From positions 3,348,001-3,412,000 of the forward strand of contig NZ_CP019239.1 in the NCBI RefSeq assembly GCF_001955715.1: a DNA stretch of 64,000 bases, in the 5' to 3' direction. Within the stretch, counting starts at the first letter, position 1; the number at the start of each line of letters is the position of its first letter. Origin of the DNA: Rhodoferax saidenbachensis. GTDB taxonomy: Bacteria; Pseudomonadota; Gammaproteobacteria; Burkholderiales; Burkholderiaceae_C. The notes below the pieces were generated by a model. The model had not been told where the DNA came from. It searched no databases and was given only the letters and a program-made list of their open reading frames with translations. The position numbers were made by a program, and so were the translations under genes. This document shows, piece after piece, positions 8,140 to 18,231 of this stretch.

Positions 8140-8466
8140 ATGAGCGACGCACAGCAACGCATTGACGAACTCGTCAAATCCAACGAAATCCTGCTCTTCA
8201 TGAAGGGCACGGCCAGCTTTCCCCAGTGTGGTTTCTCCGGCCGCGCCATCCAGATCCTCAAGGCCTGCGGTGTGGACACCAAGACGGTGAAAACCGTGAA
8301 CGTGCTGGAAGACGACGGCATCCGCCAGGGCATCAAGGAATACAGCAGCTGGCCCACCATCCCCCAGCTCTACGTGAAGGGCGAGTTTGTGGGTGGCTCG
8401 GACATCATGATGGAGATGTACGAAAACGGTGAGCTGCAACAGGTCATCGGCGGCTCCGCCGCCTGA
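8140..8466 (+). CDS. grxD: Monothiol glutaredoxin Grx4 family
   Basis: 108 residues with the monothiol CGFS active site at 30-33, preceded by ILLFMKGT and followed by SSWPTIPQLYVKGEFVGGSD, the glutathione-binding segments. Proteins of this family bind a [2Fe-2S] cluster with glutathione and BolA partners and take part in iron-sulfur cluster delivery. A BolA-family gene is also present in the window at 52295. In many Burkholderiales grxD follows prmC directly; here 5.5 kb separates them. Confidence 0.96.
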   Translation: MSDAQQRIDELVKSNEILLFMKGTASFPQCGFSGRAIQILKACGVDTKTVKTVNVLEDDGIRQGIKEYSSWPTIPQLYVKGEFVGGSDIMMEMYENGELQQVIGGSAA

Positions 8467-8487
8467 TTTCCCTGTACTGCCTTCCAG

Positions 8488-8511
8488 AAAAGCCACCTGC
8501 GGGTGGCTTTT
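8488..8511. terminator. Bidirectional terminator between grxD and the oxygenase gene
   Basis: Stem AAAAGCCACC/GGTGGCTTTT with loop TGCG, followed on the plus strand by TTTTTTC and on the minus strand by a shorter T-run. It lies between two convergent genes and can serve both. Confidence 0.9.
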
Positions 8512-8512
8512 T

Positions 8513-9079
8513 TCATGCGGGAAACATGGCTTTCTTGTGCAGGTTCATCGCCACCACGACACGCCGCCCCGCAGTGGGCGGCACTTCGTGCGTGAGGATG
8601 CCGGGAAACAGCACCAGCGTGCCGGGCACGGGCTGTACCGGCACCCTGCCGCCAAACACAATCGGCGCACAGCCCGGCTCCGCTTCCAGGTACACCACCG
8701 CGCCGAAGTCCGCGGGAAAGTGGTTGTGGGGCTTCGCTAAATCGCCGGGGCCGTACAGCGCCCCCCAGCAGTCGCTGACCACCATATCCATGTTGAGGTC
8801 CGCCAGGCGTGCGCCGCCAATCTGGCGCGCACAGTTTTGTGCAATCAAGACCACGCTGTGGCACAGCGGCCCGAATCGGGGATTCAGGGCATGGCTTTGC
8901 CAAGGACTCATGTAAGTCGCCTGCACGTTGGAGGGCGTGGAATCGGGGTGGGTGGCACGCACCTCGTCAATGGCCTGCCGGGCCAACTGCAGCGGAACGG
9001 TAAAGCTGCTCAGATCGCAGACAAACACCGGAAGCTGGGTGTCCACCGGCATCGTCTTCACGGTAATGGGTTCGGTCAT
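8513..9079 (-). CDS. Putative 2-oxoglutarate-Fe(II) oxygenase (TIGR02466-like)
   Basis: 188 residues. The C-terminal half has the pattern of small 2OG-Fe(II) oxygenases: KPHNHFPADFGAVVYLEAEP with candidate iron ligands around H118 and H120, LFPGILTHEVPP with H164, and GRRVVVAMNL with an arginine that would bind 2-oxoglutarate. The likeness is to the uncharacterised TIGR02466 group, so the substrate is unknown. The start is MTEPITVKTM at 9079; an upstream ATG at 9109 adds 10 residues with no family support. Confidence 0.75.
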   Translation of the reverse strand: MTEPITVKTMPVDTQLPVFVCDLSSFTVPLQLARQAIDEVRATHPDSTPSNVQATYMSPWQSHALNPRFGPLCHSVVLIAQNCARQIGGARLADLNMDMVVSDCWGALYGPGDLAKPHNHFPADFGAVVYLEAEPGCAPIVFGGRVPVQPVPGTLVLFPGILTHEVPPTAGRRVVVAMNLHKKAMFPA

Positions 9080-9209
9080 GCAACATTGTAAAAATGCCAC
9101 ATGCTGCAAACCAAGCAGTAGCTTTACGAATGTTGCCTTTCTTTGCGCTTAACAGCGGCCGCCCCGCATGCTCTAATGAAAACGTATCCGGTTCGACAAG
9201 GAGTGCTTC

Positions 9210-10205
9210 ATGAGTTCCCGCAGTCTCGTTCCCCATACACCCGGCTTTCGTCTGCCCATCGCCCAGATGCGCAACGTCTTCGCGCCTGACGACGTGGAGC
9301 GCAAGCTGGCCAAACTCCCTGACCGCGACCACGAGAGCCTGCGCAGCACCTACCAGCGCATGCTGGAGCGCGGGCCCGAGCGCTTCCATGTCAAACCCTC
9401 GGGCGTACCCGACATGGGCGACCTATACGCCCAGTTGCCCAATTTCACCGAGGTGCTGGACGATGTCAAACGCCATGTGGCCCTGAGCCACGACTGCCGC
9501 GACGGCCTGGAGGTCACCCCCATCCTGCTGCTGGGTGACCCCGGCATTGGCAAGACCCATTTCGCCAAAAAACTGGCCGAGTTGCTGGGCACCGGTATGA
9601 ACCTGGTCCCCATGAGTTCCATGACCGCGGGCTGGCTGCTCTCGGGCTCGTCGTCCCAATGGAAAGGCGCCAAACCGGGCAAGGTGTTTGAAGCGCTGGT
9701 GGACGGCCAGTACGCCAACCCGGTGATCGTGGTGGACGAAATCGACAAGGCCGCCTGCGATGCACAGTACGATCCGCTGGGTGCGCTCTACAGCTTGCTG
9801 GAACACGACACAGCGGGCAGTTTTACCGATGAGTTTGCGGAAGTGCCGATTGATGCGAGCCAGGTGATCTGGATCACCACGGCCAACGATGCACGGGGCA
9901 TCCCTGACCCGATTCTGAACCGCATGAATGTATTCGAGATCAACCCGCCCACCCCGGAACAAGCCCGTGCGATTGCACGCAACCTGTACCAGGGCATTCG
10001 CCGCGAACATGACTGGGGCCGCCACTTTGGCGCCGAGCCACACAGCGATGTGCTGGATATGCTGGCAGAACTGGCGCCCCGGGAAATGCGCCGGGCGCTG
10101 ATGACCGGTTTTGGCAATGCCCGTCTGGCCGGGCGTGGAGAGATCAGTAACGATGATGTGCCCAAATCGGCACTGGGCAAAAGCAAGATTGGTTTTCTGC
10201 AGTAA
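9210..10205 (+). CDS. Lon-like AAA ATPase without protease domain
   Basis: 331 residues. A roughly 100-residue N-terminal part of unknown function is followed by an AAA module with Walker A GDPGIGKT (109-116), Walker B VIVVDEIDK (about 172-180), a sensor-1 ITTAND segment and a sensor-2 region near APREMRRAL. The module is most like the ATPase core of Lon, but the Lon substrate-binding N-domain and Ser-Lys protease domain are both absent. It could be a chaperone-type ATPase that needs a partner. The ribosome-binding site AAGGAG is well placed upstream of the ATG. Confidence 0.85.
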   Translation: MSSRSLVPHTPGFRLPIAQMRNVFAPDDVERKLAKLPDRDHESLRSTYQRMLERGPERFHVKPSGVPDMGDLYAQLPNFTEVLDDVKRHVALSHDCRDGLEVTPILLLGDPGIGKTHFAKKLAELLGTGMNLVPMSSMTAGWLLSGSSSQWKGAKPGKVFEALVDGQYANPVIVVDEIDKAACDAQYDPLGALYSLLEHDTAGSFTDEFAEVPIDASQVIWITTANDARGIPDPILNRMNVFEINPPTPEQARAIARNLYQGIRREHDWGRHFGAEPHSDVLDMLAELAPREMRRALMTGFGNARLAGRGEISNDDVPKSALGKSKIGFLQ

Positions 10206-10222
10206 CTCGTAGCCGTTCACTT

Positions 10223-10864
10223 TTAGCCCGCGAAATCCCACGCGCGCTTGGCACCAAACACGGCATTGGGATAAGGCGCCTTGCCGCGTGAACCGTTGTA
10301 GCGACCCAGGGCCAGAAACAAATCACCGCGCTCGCGCTCCAGGTAGTGGCGCAGGATCACGCAGCCAAAGCGCAAATTGGTCTGCATGTGAAACAGCTTG
10401 CCGGGGTCACCATCACCCAGCACACGGGTCCAGAACGGCATAACCTGCATATAACCACGCGCACCCACGCTGCTCACCGCAAACTTGCGAAACGCACTCT
10501 CCACCTGGATCAGGCCCAACACCAACGCGGTGTCCAGCCCAGCACGTTTGCTCTCGTACCAGACGGTTTGCAAAAATTCCTTGCGGGTTTCCCAGTCGGG
10601 TTTGCGCTTCTTGAGCCGTTCGCTCATGGCGCCCAGCCAGCGCAGGTACTTCAGACGTGCTTCGGTATCGGCAAACTCAGGAATCGGTGGTGCGGAGTTG
10701 TGAATGGCCGAGCTCAGTGCGGTACGCACCGCGTCGACCAGAGGCTCTTCAATTTGTGCACCGGCATTGGCTTGCTCCTGAAACAGGAGCAGACTGCACC
10801 CACCCAGCAAGGACACAAGGCCTTTTCGCCTTGAAATATCCCTACAACCGTCCGGCAAGTTCAT
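10223..10864 (-). CDS. Lytic transglycosylase, SLT family
   Basis: 213 residues with a signal-like N-terminus ([17 protein letters not shown]) and a lysozyme-like SLT domain. The catalytic glutamate is in [19 protein letters not shown], followed by [10 protein letters not shown] and a closing [10 protein letters not shown]. It would cleave the glycan strands of peptidoglycan in the periplasm. Its ATG overlaps the proS stop as ATGA, so translation is probably coupled to proS, an order common in Burkholderiales. Confidence 0.9.
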   Translation of the reverse strand: MNLPDGCRDISRRKGLVSLLGGCSLLLFQEQANAGAQIEEPLVDAVRTALSSAIHNSAPPIPEFADTEARLKYLRWLGAMSERLKKRKPDWETRKEFLQTVWYESKRAGLDTALVLGLIQVESAFRKFAVSSVGARGYMQVMPFWTRVLGDGDPGKLFHMQTNLRFGCVILRHYLERERGDLFLALGRYNGSRGKAPYPNAVFGAKRAWDFAG

Positions 10865-12603
10865 GCTTGGAGCTTGGAGCGGATCAGGCTGGCAATCTCG
10901 GCCACGGGTACCTTGGTCGCCTCGGCATCACGGCGGTGCTGGTACTCCACCACGCCTTCTTTCAGCGCACGGTCACCAATGGTCACGCGGTGCGGCACGC
11001 CAATCAGTTCCCAGTCTGCAAACATGGCGCCGGGGCGCTCGTTGCGGTCATCCAGAATCACGTCCACGCCGGCGGCCAATAGCTCGGCGTACAGCGTGTC
11101 GGCCGCGGCCTTCACGTCGGCAAAACGGTCCGGGCTGATGGGGCACAACACCACCGTGAAAGGCGCCAACGCGTCGGGCCAGATGATGCCCTTGTCGTCG
11201 TGGTTTTGCTCAATGGCTGCCGCTGGCAGGCGTGTGATGCCAATGCCGTAACAACCCATCTCCATGAATTGGGGTTTGCCGTTCACGTCTAGGAACGTGG
11301 CGTTCATGGCCTTGCTGTACTTCGTACCCAGGTAGAACACGTGGCCCACTTCAATACCGCGTTCAATGGCCAACACGCCTTTTCCATCGGGCGAGGCGTC
11401 GCCTGCCACTACATTGCGCAGGGCGGCCACGAAGTCGGGCTCGGGCAGGTCACGGCCCCAGTTGACGCCGCGGATGTGGAAGTCTTCTTCGTTGGCACCG
11501 CAAATCCAGTCGGCCATCACGGCCACATCGCGGTCGGCCACGATCTTGAGCGGCTGCTTCAAACCAATCGGCCCCAGGTACCCAGGCTTGCAGCCAAAGT
11601 GCGCTTCGATCTCGGGCACGGTCGCAAAACGAAAATCCGCCAGCCCGGGCAGCTTGCCCACCTTGACTTCGTTCATGTCATGGTCGCCGCGCAGCAGCAG
11701 CAGCCAGACCTGGGTCTTGGTCACATTGCCTTTTTCATCCAGCACGTCGGTGGACAACACCAGCGACTTGACGGTAGTAGACAACGGAACATTCAGCAGC
11801 GCGGCGACATCTTCGCAGGTGCTCTTGCCCGGTGTTGCTACTTTTTCCATAGCAGCTTGCGCAACAGCTCTGGGGGCTGCAGGCGCTAGAGCCTCTGCTT
11901 TTTCCATATTGGCCGCGTATTCGCTGCCAGGGCAGTAAACGATGGCATCTTCACCCGTAGCGGCAATCACCTGGAACTCTTCGGACAGGTCGCCACCAAT
12001 AGCACCACTGTCGGCAGCCACGGCGCGGTAGCGCAGGCCAAAGCGGTCAAAAATCTTGCGGTAGGCGCCCGCCATCACCTGGTAACTGGCCTTGGCCGCA
12101 TCCTGGTCGCGGTCAAAGCTGTAGGCGTCCTTCATGATGAACTCGCGCCCGCGCATCAGTCCAAAACGGGGGCGGCGTTCGTCGCGGAACTTGGTCTGGA
12201 TCTGGTACAGATTCTTGGGCAGCTGTTTGTAGCTCTTGATTTCCTGGCGCGCAATGTCGGTTACCACCTCTTCGCTGGTGGGTTGCACCACATAGTCGCG
12301 GTCATGGCGGTCCTTGATGCGCAAAAGTTCAGGACCCATCTTGTCGAAACGGCCGGTTTCCTGCCACAGCTCGGCGGGCTGCACGACGGGCATGGTCAGT
12401 TCCACAGCGCCGGCACGGTTCATTTCCTCGCGCACGATGGCTTCGACTTTGCGGATCACACGCAGGCCCATGGGCATGTAGTTGTAAATGCCGGCACCCA
12501 GCTTCTTGATCATCCCGGCCCGCATCATGAGCTTGTGGCTGACGACTTCGGCGTCGGCAGGCGCTTCCTTGAGGGTGGAAATGAGAAATTGGGAGGCTTT
12601 CAT
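10861..12603 (-). CDS. proS: Prolyl-tRNA synthetase, bacterial type
   Basis: 580 residues, class II. Motif 1 lies near the N-terminus ([20 protein letters not shown]), motif 2 is [17 protein letters not shown], and motif 3 is [13 protein letters not shown]. Between motifs 2 and 3 is the editing insertion domain (roughly residues 225-405), which removes mischarged alanine. The start of that insertion, residues about 233-256, is encoded by a copy of repeat A. The ATG at 12603 gives [15 protein letters not shown], the usual family start. It diverges from rppH. Confidence 0.97.
   Translation of the reverse strand: MKASQFLISTLKEAPADAEVVSHKLMMRAGMIKKLGAGIYNYMPMGLRVIRKVEAIVREEMNRAGAVELTMPVVQPAELWQETGRFDKMGPELLRIKDRHDRDYVVQPTSEEVVTDIARQEIKSYKQLPKNLYQIQTKFRDERRPRFGLMRGREFIMKDAYSFDRDQDAAKASYQVMAGAYRKIFDRFGLRYRAVAADSGAIGGDLSEEFQVIAATGEDAIVYCPGSEYAANMEKAEALAPAAPRAVAQAAMEKVATPGKSTCEDVAALLNVPLSTTVKSLVLSTDVLDEKGNVTKTQVWLLLLRGDHDMNEVKVGKLPGLADFRFATVPEIEAHFGCKPGYLGPIGLKQPLKIVADRDVAVMADWICGANEEDFHIRGVNWGRDLPEPDFVAALRNVVAGDASPDGKGVLAIERGIEVGHVFYLGTKYSKAMNATFLDVNGKPQFMEMGCYGIGITRLPAAAIEQNHDDKGIIWPDALAPFTVVLCPISPDRFADVKAAADTLYAELLAAGVDVILDDRNERPGAMFADWELIGVPHRVTIGDRALKEGVVEYQHRRDAEATKVPVAEIASLIRSKLQA
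11835..11903 (+). repeat. Repeat A, copy 3, inside proS
   Basis: The plus strand reads TTGCTACTTTTTCCATAGC, then AGCTTGCGCAA, then GGCGCTAGAGCC and a T-rich end. It is translated on the other strand as part of proS, giving [14 protein letters not shown]. The spacer between modules is longer than in other copies. The encoded linker has about the same length as in other ProRS proteins I recall, so the repeat may have replaced linker sequence rather than lengthened it. Confidence 0.6.
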
Positions 12604-12694
12604 GGACTGACTCTCTGACTGGAGAAGGCATCGCCCCTTGATACACCGCGCGTGCTGTGCATAATGAACGAAGTTTAAAAATTGGGGTTTGATT

Positions 12695-13342
12695 ATGCTT
12701 GACCGGGACGGCTTTCGGCCCAACGTCGGCATCATCCTGCTCAACCAGAGAAATCAGGTATTTTGGGGCAAGCGCATACGAACCCACTCGTGGCAATTTC
12801 CGCAGGGTGGCATTGACCGGGGGGAGACTCCCGAGCAGGCCATGTTCCGTGAACTGCACGAAGAAGTGGGGCTCCAGCCGGAGCATGTTGCCGTTGTTGC
12901 CCGTACCCGAGACTGGTTGCGCTACGAGGTGCCAGACAGGTACATACGCCGCGACGCACGCGGCCACTATAAAGGTCAAAAACAGATCTGGTTCCTGCTC
13001 CAGTTGGTGGGGCACGACTGGGATCTGAACCTGCGTGCCACCGACCATCCAGAGTTCGACGCCTGGCGCTGGAACGATTATTGGGTACCGCTGGACGCCG
13101 TCGTGGAATTCAAGCGCGGTGTCTACGAAATGGCGCTGACCGAACTGGCGCGTTATCTGCCGCGGCAAGAGCCACGCAACCGCTACCTGCGCCATGGAAA
13201 TGGCCCACGTCCACGCGACCAAGGTGCACTTGCCCAAGACACGGCACCGGGTTCCTTGATGGAATTACCACCCGGTGCCACTTTTGAACCGGATCCGGGG
13301 ACCAATACCCCGGCCCATGAGAACCACAAACATGCGTTGTAA
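12695..13342 (+). CDS. rppH: RNA pyrophosphohydrolase RppH
   Basis: 215 residues. A NUDIX hydrolase that removes pyrophosphate from mRNA 5' ends and so starts decay. [17 protein letters not shown] is the typical opening. The Nudix box [20 protein letters not shown] begins near residue 37, and [13 protein letters not shown] follows. The ATG at 12695 is preferred over the TTG at 12689. The C-terminal 50 residues are proline-rich and probably disordered. Its 3' end overlaps the start of the next gene. Confidence 0.95.
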   Translation: MLDRDGFRPNVGIILLNQRNQVFWGKRIRTHSWQFPQGGIDRGETPEQAMFRELHEEVGLQPEHVAVVARTRDWLRYEVPDRYIRRDARGHYKGQKQIWFLLQLVGHDWDLNLRATDHPEFDAWRWNDYWVPLDAVVEFKRGVYEMALTELARYLPRQEPRNRYLRHGNGPRPRDQGALAQDTAPGSLMELPPGATFEPDPGTNTPAHENHKHAL

Positions 13343-13859
13343 ACAATGGTGGGCCACAGGGGCCCTGGTACTCGCAGCGGCGGGTTGTTTTGCGCAACCG
13401 CAGCGTCGCCCACCGGAGCCTGCCGAATGGGTGGAGGAAAGCGCGCCTGCCGCTCCTGTGTTCTCCAAAGAACAGTTGATCCCCATTGATATGCCACACC
13501 ATGTCAGTGTCAAAGTGGGGATAGACCCCAACACCTTGGCTGTGGGTGGGGACGGTGTGGTGCGCTACGTCGTGGTAATGACCAACGCCACAGGAACCGT
13601 GAATGCAGCCTATGAAGGCATTCGGTGCGCCACCGACGAAGTGAAAACCTATGCGCGTTACAGCGCATCAGGCGAATGGAAGCCCGTTGCTGAGCCCAAA
13701 TGGCAAAGCATCACGGACAACCTTCCTTCAAAACATGCGTTCACCCTTGCTCGGCAAGGAGCATGCGAAAACCGCTTGTCCAGCAGTAAAGATGAAGTAA
13801 TCCGCGCGTTGAAGCAAAAAAGCAAGCCCGCACCCGGCCTGACGCACCCGACGATGTGA
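13332..13859 (+). CDS. CNP1-like family lipoprotein
   Basis: About 175 residues. The N-terminus [19 protein letters not shown] is a lipoprotein signal with lipobox AAGC, so the protein is expected to be anchored to a membrane facing the periplasm. The rest resembles the CNP1-like family, of unknown function, in [20 protein letters not shown] and [20 protein letters not shown]. An in-frame ATG at 13317 is an alternative start. Either start overlaps rppH, suggesting co-expression. It converges on proB with a 10-base gap. Confidence 0.75.
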   Translation: MRCKQWWATGALVLAAAGCFAQPQRRPPEPAEWVEESAPAAPVFSKEQLIPIDMPHHVSVKVGIDPNTLAVGGDGVVRYVVVMTNATGTVNAAYEGIRCATDEVKTYARYSASGEWKPVAEPKWQSITDNLPSKHAFTLARQGACENRLSSSKDEVIRALKQKSKPAPGLTHPTM

Positions 13860-13869
13860 ACGCGACGGC

Positions 13870-15006
13870 CTAACGCGTCAGTACCAGATTGTCCCGGTGC
13901 AGCATCTCGGGCTCTGCGGCATAACCCAGCAATTTTTCGAACTCGCTGGACGCTTTGCGGCATAACAAACGTGCTTCCGCGCTGGAGTAATTGGCCAGCC
14001 CCCGCGCAAATTCCACGCCGCTGTCATCACGCACAGCAATCACATCCCCACGCGAAAAATCCCCCTCGACCTGCAACATGCCGATGGGCAACAGGCTTTT
14101 GCCTTCTTCACGCAATTTGGCGGCTGCCCCGGCATCCACAGTGACCGCACCACGCAACTGCAGGTGATCGGCCATCCACTGCTTGCGGGCCTGGGTTTTC
14201 TGGGTTTGCGCCACCAGCAAAGTGCCAATGGCTTCGCCTTGCGTCAACCGGATCAGGGCATCTGGCTCCCTGCCCCAGGCAATCACTGTAGAAGCACCCG
14301 ACCCCGCCGCCCGCTTGGCGGCCAGTATTTTGGTAATCATGCCGCCACGGCCAATGCTGGAACCGGCGCCACCAGCCATCACTTCCAATGCGGGATCACC
14401 CGCAGGCGCTTCGTCCACAAATTGGGCACCTGGGTCTTTGCGTGGGTCGGCCGTGAACAGCCCTTTCTGGTCCGTGAGGATGACCAACGCGTCGGCTTCC
14501 ACCAGATTGGCCACCAGCGCACCCAGGGTGTCGTTGTCGCCAAATTTGATTTCATCGTTAACCACCGTGTCGTTCTCGTTGATCACGGGGACCACACCGA
14601 GCTTGAGCAGGGTCAGCAAGGTAGAGCGGGCGTTGAGGTAACGCTCGCGATCGGCCAGATCCGCGTGGGTCAACAGCACCTGGGCACTGCCCAGGCCGTT
14701 GAGGCGCAGCTTGGTCTCGTACATCTGGGCCAGGCCCATCTGACCAACCGCGGCGGCCGCTTGCAATTCCTGAATCGCATGGGGACGCGTCGTCCAGCCG
14801 AGGCGCTTCATGCCCTCCGCAATGGCACCGCTGGATACCATGATGACTTCGCGTCCATCACGGATGAGGTGTGCCAACTGGCGACTCCATTCGCCAATCG
14901 CCTGCTCATCCAGCCCACGGCCCTCATTGGTAACCAAGCTGGAGCCCACCTTGATCACAATGCGTTTGGCATCGCGCAATATAGGGGAACTGGATTTTTT
15001 AATCAT
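13870..15006 (-). CDS. proB: Glutamate 5-kinase
   Basis: 378 residues. Phosphorylates glutamate in the first step of proline synthesis. The amino-acid kinase domain runs [32 protein letters not shown], then [20 protein letters not shown] and [16 protein letters not shown]-terminal PUA domain follows from about residue 280 ([20 protein letters not shown]). It is the last gene of rplU-rpmA-obgE-proB. Repeat A fills the spacer from the obgE stop up to this gene's ATG. Confidence 0.96.
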   Translation of the reverse strand: MIKKSSSPILRDAKRIVIKVGSSLVTNEGRGLDEQAIGEWSRQLAHLIRDGREVIMVSSGAIAEGMKRLGWTTRPHAIQELQAAAAVGQMGLAQMYETKLRLNGLGSAQVLLTHADLADRERYLNARSTLLTLLKLGVVPVINENDTVVNDEIKFGDNDTLGALVANLVEADALVILTDQKGLFTADPRKDPGAQFVDEAPAGDPALEVMAGGAGSSIGRGGMITKILAAKRAAGSGASTVIAWGREPDALIRLTQGEAIGTLLVAQTQKTQARKQWMADHLQLRGAVTVDAGAAAKLREEGKSLLPIGMLQVEGDFSRGDVIAVRDDSGVEFARGLANYSSAEARLLCRKASSEFEKLLGYAAEPEMLHRDNLVLTR

Positions 15007-15061
15007 TTTGGCCTGTAGCCCTTAAGCAGACTGCGCAAGCAGCTACTATTTTTATAGCGTT
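15007..15061 (-). repeat. Repeat A, copy 4 (obgE-proB spacer)
   Basis: The minus strand reads CGCTATAAAAATAGTAGC, TGCTTGCGCA, then AAGGGCTACAGGCC. It spans from the obgE stop to the base before the proB ATG, so it forms the whole spacer including the proB translation start region. Confidence 0.85.
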
Positions 15062-16192
<1,131 letters not shown>

Positions 16193-16227
16193 CTTCGCAA
16201 AGCGAAGTTAAACGCAGTGGGCCGGAA

Positions 16228-16260
16228 ACAAAAAACCCCGCGCTGAGGGCGCAGGGTTTC
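16228..16260 (-). terminator. Hairpin terminator after rpmA
   Basis: The minus strand forms AAACCCTGCGC/GCGCGGGGTTT with a short loop and then TTTTTTG. It may reduce readthrough from the ribosomal genes into obgE. Confidence 0.8.
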
Positions 16261-16279
16261 TCGGGGAGCACGGTGCAGA

Positions 16280-16540
16280 TTACGCTGCAGCCGTCACGCT
16301 CACGGTGTGCTTGTTCAGCGCGCCTTTGACGGCGAACGACACGTGGCCGTCTACCAGTGCAAACAGGGTGTGATCCACGCCAATACCGACATTGTTGCCG
16401 GGATGGAACTTGGTACCGCGCTGGCGCACGATGATGGAACCGGCGCTGATCAACTCACCGCCGAAAGCCTTCACACCGAGCATCTTGGGCTTGGAATCGC
16501 GCCCGTTTCGCGTAGAGCCGCCGCCTTTTTTCTGTGCCAT
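16280..16540 (-). CDS. rpmA: 50S ribosomal protein L27
   Basis: 86 residues starting [16 protein letters not shown], the conserved N-terminal arm that reaches the peptidyl transferase centre, then [20 protein letters not shown]. Normal length. It follows rplU by 12 bases. Confidence 0.98.
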   Translation of the reverse strand: MAQKKGGGSTRNGRDSKPKMLGVKAFGGELISAGSIIVRQRGTKFHPGNNVGIGVDHTLFALVDGHVSFAVKGALNKHTVSVTAAA

Positions 16541-16552
16541 GACCTGGTGTCC

Positions 16553-16867
16553 TTAAGCAGTAGTAATAGCGCCGATTTGCAGTTCAGTGAACTGCTGACG
16601 GTGACCTTGACGTTTCTGATAGTGCTTGCGACGACGCATTTTGAAAATGCGCACTTTGTCGTGCTTGCCGTGAGAAATTACTGTGACCGTAACGGTCGCG
16701 CCGGACACCAGGGGTGTGCCAACCTTCAATTCAGCGCCGTTACCGACCGCCAGAACTTCGTTGAACACAATTTCCTGGCCTACGTCCGCAGCAATCTGTT
16801 CTACTTTAATTTTTTCGCCGGCAGCAACGCGATATTGCTTACCGCCGGTTTTTATGACCGCGTACAT
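16553..16867 (-). CDS. rplU: 50S ribosomal protein L21
   Basis: 104 residues starting [20 protein letters not shown] and containing [20 protein letters not shown], the rRNA-binding segment. A good ribosome-binding site (AGAGGT) precedes the ATG. This is the first gene of its operon and diverges from ispB. Confidence 0.98.
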   Translation of the reverse strand: MYAVIKTGGKQYRVAAGEKIKVEQIAADVGQEIVFNEVLAVGNGAELKVGTPLVSGATVTVTVISHGKHDKVRIFKMRRRKHYQKRQGHRQQFTELQIGAITTA

Positions 16868-16986
16868 GTTGACCTCTTCAATTTAGCTCGTGCGAACGAA
16901 TTTTCGCAGAGCCCATGAGTATATCACCTTCTGCCGAAATGTCCAAACCCACCTATCGACCGCAGTAACTACCTGCCGTAGCTTCC

Positions 16987-16992
16987 TATAAT
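16987..16992 (+). promoter_or_regulatory. Possible -10 box of the ispB promoter
   Basis: TATAAT, 28 bases before the ispB TTG start, in the divergent spacer with rplU. No good TTGACA-like -35 box is seen at the usual distance, so this is tentative. Confidence 0.4.
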
Positions 16993-17019
16993 TGCGCCAT
17001 AACAAACCGGTTTACTGCC

Positions 17020-18003
17020 TTGCAAGTCACTTCACCAAGCTCCTCGACAGGGCTTTCCATCGTCGAAGCGGATATGCGCCAGGTCGACCAGGTCATCACC
17101 CAGAGGTTGGACTCTGGTGTCCCCTTGGTCGGCAGTGTGTCCCAATACATCATCGCCGCGGGGGGGAAGCGCCTGCGTCCCGCCTTGCTACTGTTATGTT
17201 GTGGCGCTTTGGGATACCAGGGTACACAGCGCTTCAACATGGCAGCCGTTGTAGAGTTCATCCACACAGCCACACTGTTACACGACGATGTGGTCGATGA
17301 TTCCGAACTACGACGCGGTCGTGCCACCGCCAACGCGAAGTTTGGCAACCCTGCCAGCGTATTGGTAGGTGACTTTCTATACTCCCGGGCCTTTCAGATG
17401 ATGGTGGACGCCCAAAGCATGCGCATCATGCAAGTGCTAGCCGATGCCACCAATGTAATCGCCGAGGGAGAGGTGATGCAATTGATGAATATGCACAATG
17501 CAGCGCTGGATGAAGCTGGCTATCTGCAGGTCATTCGTTCCAAAACAGCCAAACTTTTCGAAGCCAGCGCGCGCGTAGGCGCCATTCTTGCGGGAGCATC
17601 GCCTGGTCTGGAAACGGCGTGTGCCGACTACGGACAGGCACTGGGCACGGCATTTCAGGTGATTGACGACGTACTGGACTACACCGGTGACGCCCAGGTG
17701 ATGGGGAAAAACCTGGGCGATGATCTGCGTGAAGGCAAAACAACATTACCACTGATTGCAGCCATGCAACGGGGCACGCCACAGGAGCGTGCTGACATAC
17801 AGAAAGCCATTGAGACCGGCGATGTCTCCATGCTGGAAAGCGTCATCACCATTGTCAAAAAGACCGGTGCGCTGGAAGTTGCTCGCTCGGCCGCCTTGCA
17901 GGAAGCGCAACGTGCAATCGCCGCCGCCAAGCTTCTCCCCGAAGGCCCACACACGGATTGTTTGATCACACTAGGCTCTCAGTTACTCGAGAGAAACAAT
18001 TGA
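17020..18003 (+). CDS. ispB: Octaprenyl diphosphate synthase
   Basis: 327 residues. Makes the polyprenyl tail of ubiquinone. The two aspartate-rich motifs are LLHDDVVDDSELRRG and VIDDVLDYTGD, and GGKRLRPALLLL is the substrate-binding GKR region. The start is a TTG at 17020. The only ATG nearby (17074) would remove the first 18 residues, and no ATG or GTG lies between the upstream stop and 17020. Confidence 0.94.
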   Translation: MQVTSPSSSTGLSIVEADMRQVDQVITQRLDSGVPLVGSVSQYIIAAGGKRLRPALLLLCCGALGYQGTQRFNMAAVVEFIHTATLLHDDVVDDSELRRGRATANAKFGNPASVLVGDFLYSRAFQMMVDAQSMRIMQVLADATNVIAEGEVMQLMNMHNAALDEAGYLQVIRSKTAKLFEASARVGAILAGASPGLETACADYGQALGTAFQVIDDVLDYTGDAQVMGKNLGDDLREGKTTLPLIAAMQRGTPQERADIQKAIETGDVSMLESVITIVKKTGALEVARSAALQEAQRAIAAAKLLPEGPHTDCLITLGSQLLERNN

Positions 18004-18231
18004 TTGAATTCGCCTCAAAGCGATTGAAGTGACCAACGTAGCGTAACCTGCGCCCGGCGAAACGCGGAGTGTGGACGCCAAGGCATGGAGCACAGCACCT
18101 CTCGCTCCCCGGCCTCTCTTGAGGGTGTTGTCATTCAGCTTCTACCAAGTGCAACAAGCTGTCCTTTCGATTTACATTGGCTTGTCAATCGGCGATGATG
18201 TGCCGATTGCATCGTATAAGCTTATTGGGCC
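18004..18231. other. 228-base spacer, nothing recognised
   Basis: The stretch between ispB and pilB has no coding frame, tRNA or strong hairpin that I can identify. It should hold the pilB promoter, but no convincing box pair with normal spacing is seen. Confidence 0.5.

Noticed and set aside
11835..11903. Treating repeat A in proS as a clear insertion that lengthens the protein
   Set aside because: The linker length appears similar to other ProRS proteins I recall, so only replacement or convergence is supportable.
18004..18231. A possible tRNA or small RNA in the ispB-pilB spacer
   Set aside because: No cloverleaf, T-loop GTTCGAAT or strong hairpin with T-run was found.
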